Shown here one piece after another: positions 62,523 through 64,000 of a stretch of 64,000 nucleotides of DNA. Made by a program: the position numbers and the translations under genes. The notes below the pieces were generated by a model, which worked only from the letters and a program-made list of their open reading frames with translations, was not told the DNA's origin and did no database searches. Origin of the DNA: DATBLY01 sp963705545 (GTDB lineage Bacteria > Actinomycetota > UBA4738 > HRBIN12); contig CAVPJX010000002.1 in the NCBI GenBank assembly GCA_963705545.1, positions 62,001-126,000 on the forward strand, given 5' to 3'. Position 1 is the first letter of the stretch; each line of letters starts with the position of its first letter.

Positions 62523-64000
62523 GTGCCCTCGGGCCGGCACGCCGTCCGATCGCGCGTCCCGTTCCCGGTGCTCCTCGGCGTCCTGGCCGTCCTGTTGATC
62601 GTGGCCGCCGTCGTCCAGGCGACCCTCGGCGCGGGTGCGGACGGCGGATCGGCCGCCCGAACGCCCTCGGACATCGGATCCGCCACGGCACCCTCGTCGC
62701 CGACCGTGAGCGACGCGCCTTCGCAGACGCCGACCGCCTCGCCCACGCCGGGGCCGATCAACACGGCGTTCGCCGGGATCACGACCTTCCGCGGAAACGC
62801 GACGCGGAGCTACCACGGCGAGGGTCCGATGCCGCGCGATCCGGTGATCCGGTGGACCTACCCGGCGAGCGGTGGCATGTGCTCGACGTCCGCGGACCAG
62901 CACGGCGCTCGCACCTGGTGCGGCACCGGCTGGACCGGCCAGCCGAACGTGGTCGTCGGCGACGACGGTCGCTGGGAGCTGCGCGTCGGAGCCTACGACG
63001 GTGCCTATCACTTCCTGAACGCGCGGCTGGGTCGCGCGACGCGGCCCGCGTTGCAGACCGGCGACCTGGCGAAGGGGTCGGCGACCACGGACCCCGACGG
63101 CTACCCCCTGTACTACGGCGGATCGCGGGACGACCTGTTCCGGATCGTCGCGCTCGACCGCCCGCAGCCCACGGTGCTCTACACGATCGACGCCGACACG
63201 ACCGTGCCGCGTCCGATGTGGAACAACGACTGGGACGGCGCCGCGCTGGTGATCGACGACTACCTGTTGGAGGGTGGCGAGAACGGCTGGCTCTACGTGG
63301 TGCGCCTCAACCGCGGGTACGACACCGACGGGCTGGTCACGGTCGATCCGGCGATCGTCGCCACGATCCCCGGGTTCGACGAACGGCTCCTGTCCGACAT
63401 CGGCGACGACGACGTCTCGATCGAGAACTCCGTCTCGTTCCACGATGGGATCGTCTACTTCGCGAACTCCGGCGGGCTGGTGCAGGGGTGGGACGTGTCC
63501 GAGCTGCTCGCCGGCGGCACGGGGTACCGCCGCGTCTTCCGGTTCTGGACGGGCGACGATACCGACGCGTCGGTCGTGATCGACGACGCGGGGTTCCTGT
63601 ACGTCGCGAGCGAATACCAGCGGTTCAACGAGCGGAGCCGGGAGGTCGGGCAGCTGATGAAGCTCGACCCGTCGCGGCCGAAGGACCCCCTCGTGTGGGG
63701 GATCCCGGCCACCGAGATCGGGTTCGAGGGCGCCGGCGGGAGCTGGTCCACCCCGGCGCTCAACGGGGACCTCGTCTACTTCACGACCGCCGCGGGCCGG
63801 GTGCTCGCCGTCGACCGGGACTCCGGCCGGATCGTGTGGGAGCTCCGGATCGGTGCCCCCGCGATCGCCTCGCCCGTGGTCGTGGACGACGTCCTGATCC
63901 AAGGCGACTGCACCGGGTCGCTCTACGCCTGGGACGTGTCGAGGCCGCGGATCGAGCCGCCACCGCTCTGGAAGATGACCTTCTCGGGATGCGTCGAGTC
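62523..64000 (+). CDS. PQQ-type beta-propeller protein, C-terminus beyond the window
   Basis: Open to the right edge, at least 492 aa. GTG 62523 starts 4 bases after the pheA stop. One membrane segment (about 13-36, FPVLLGVLAVLLIVAAVV) then a Ser/Thr/Pro-rich linker and beta-propeller blades of the PQQ type: GQPNVVVGDDGRWELRVGAYD, WSTPALNGDLVYFTTAAGRVLAVDRDSGRIVW, SPVVVDDVLIQGDCTGSLYAWD. Exported, membrane-anchored; could bind ligands or act as an assembly scaffold. Catalytic dehydrogenase residues cannot be judged without the end. Confidence 0.8.
   Translation, partial: MPSGRHAVRSRVPFPVLLGVLAVLLIVAAVVQATLGAGADGGSAARTPSDIGSATAPSSPTVSDAPSQTPTASPTPGPINTAFAGITTFRGNATRSYHGEGPMPRDPVIRWTYPASGGMCSTSADQHGARTWCGTGWTGQPNVVVGDDGRWELRVGAYDGAYHFLNARLGRATRPALQTGDLAKGSATTDPDGYPLYYGGSRDDLFRIVALDRPQPTVLYTIDADTTVPRPMWNNDWDGAALVIDDYLLEGGENGWLYVVRLNRGYDTDGLVTVDPAIVATIPGFDERLLSDIGDDDVSIENSVSFHDGIVYFANSGGLVQGWDVSELLAGGTGYRRVFRFWTGDDTDASVVIDDAGFLYVASEYQRFNERSREVGQLMKLDPSRPKDPLVWGIPATEIGFEGAGGSWSTPALNGDLVYFTTAAGRVLAVDRDSGRIVWELRIGAPAIASPVVVDDVLIQGDCTGSLYAWDVSRPRIEPPPLWKMTFSGCVE

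Overview
The window is very GC-rich, densely packed chromosomal DNA from an actinobacterium-like organism. The strongest evidence is the gene order mfd, PpiC-type lipoprotein, mazG, eno, ftsB/divIC, S1-domain protein, DUF501, ppx/gppA, which matches the mfd-mazG-eno-divIC-DUF501-ppx neighbourhood of Actinomycetota. TAnnnT -10 hexamers sit only 6-10 bases before many start codons, and GTG starts are frequent, which fits the same phylum. No closer placement can be made from sequence alone; an uncultured lineage is plausible. No phage, insertion sequence or CRISPR array was seen.

Layout. 0-14.7 kb: split transketolase, then the conserved repair and housekeeping block (mfd, mazG, eno, ftsB, DUF501-ppx) and a membrane-anchored cyclophilin, with acetyltransferases, a nitroreductase and adenosine deaminase in between. 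14.8-18.4 kb: a Tat-exported DUF1501/DUF1800 pair next to a type IV prepilin, then tRNA-Leu(UAA). 18.4-29.9 kb: two membrane proteins, glutamate decarboxylase, an SDR-type epimerase, a TadE/TadG pair, class I fructose-bisphosphate aldolase and a large cyclase/AAA/TPR regulator. 29.9-33.9 kb: a small autoregulated-looking operon (47-aa protein, ribbon-helix-helix protein, DUF4097 protein), an exopolysaccharide-type sugar transferase with a complex leader, and PPK2. 34-46 kb: an island of secreted proteins (BNR/sialidase-like, two RTX-type proteins, an IPT/TIG protein, a phosphodiester glycosidase, a TolB-like/RTX protein) with an ECF sigma factor that carries its own membrane segment and exported domain. 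46-50.6 kb: cyclophilin, ArsR/SRPBCC pair, 2'-5' RNA ligase-like protein, Bcp peroxiredoxin and a YyaL-type thioredoxin-domain protein. 50.6-59.5 kb: three consecutive LuxR/NarL-type regulators followed by a Flp/Tad pilus operon (flp, cpaB, cpaE, cpaF, tadB, tadC). 59.6-64 kb: DUF4012 protein, prephenate dehydratase and a PQQ-type beta-propeller protein cut by the window edge.

Connections. The two Tad loci, about 31 kb apart, share an identical 19-bp element (TACGTAGAAGTACGTACCG) about 100 bp upstream of their first genes, so they are probably one regulon. The second copy lies directly downstream of the three LuxR-type genes. The ribbon-helix-helix operon has a perfect 19-bp palindrome over the -10 of a near-consensus promoter.

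Caveat. Eleven single-base frame breaks interrupt eight genes. Each can be repaired by one base to restore full length, several lie in G/C runs, and one lies in a tandem repeat. Consensus sequencing errors are the simplest explanation, so these genes are annotated as CDS spanning the break rather than as pseudogenes.
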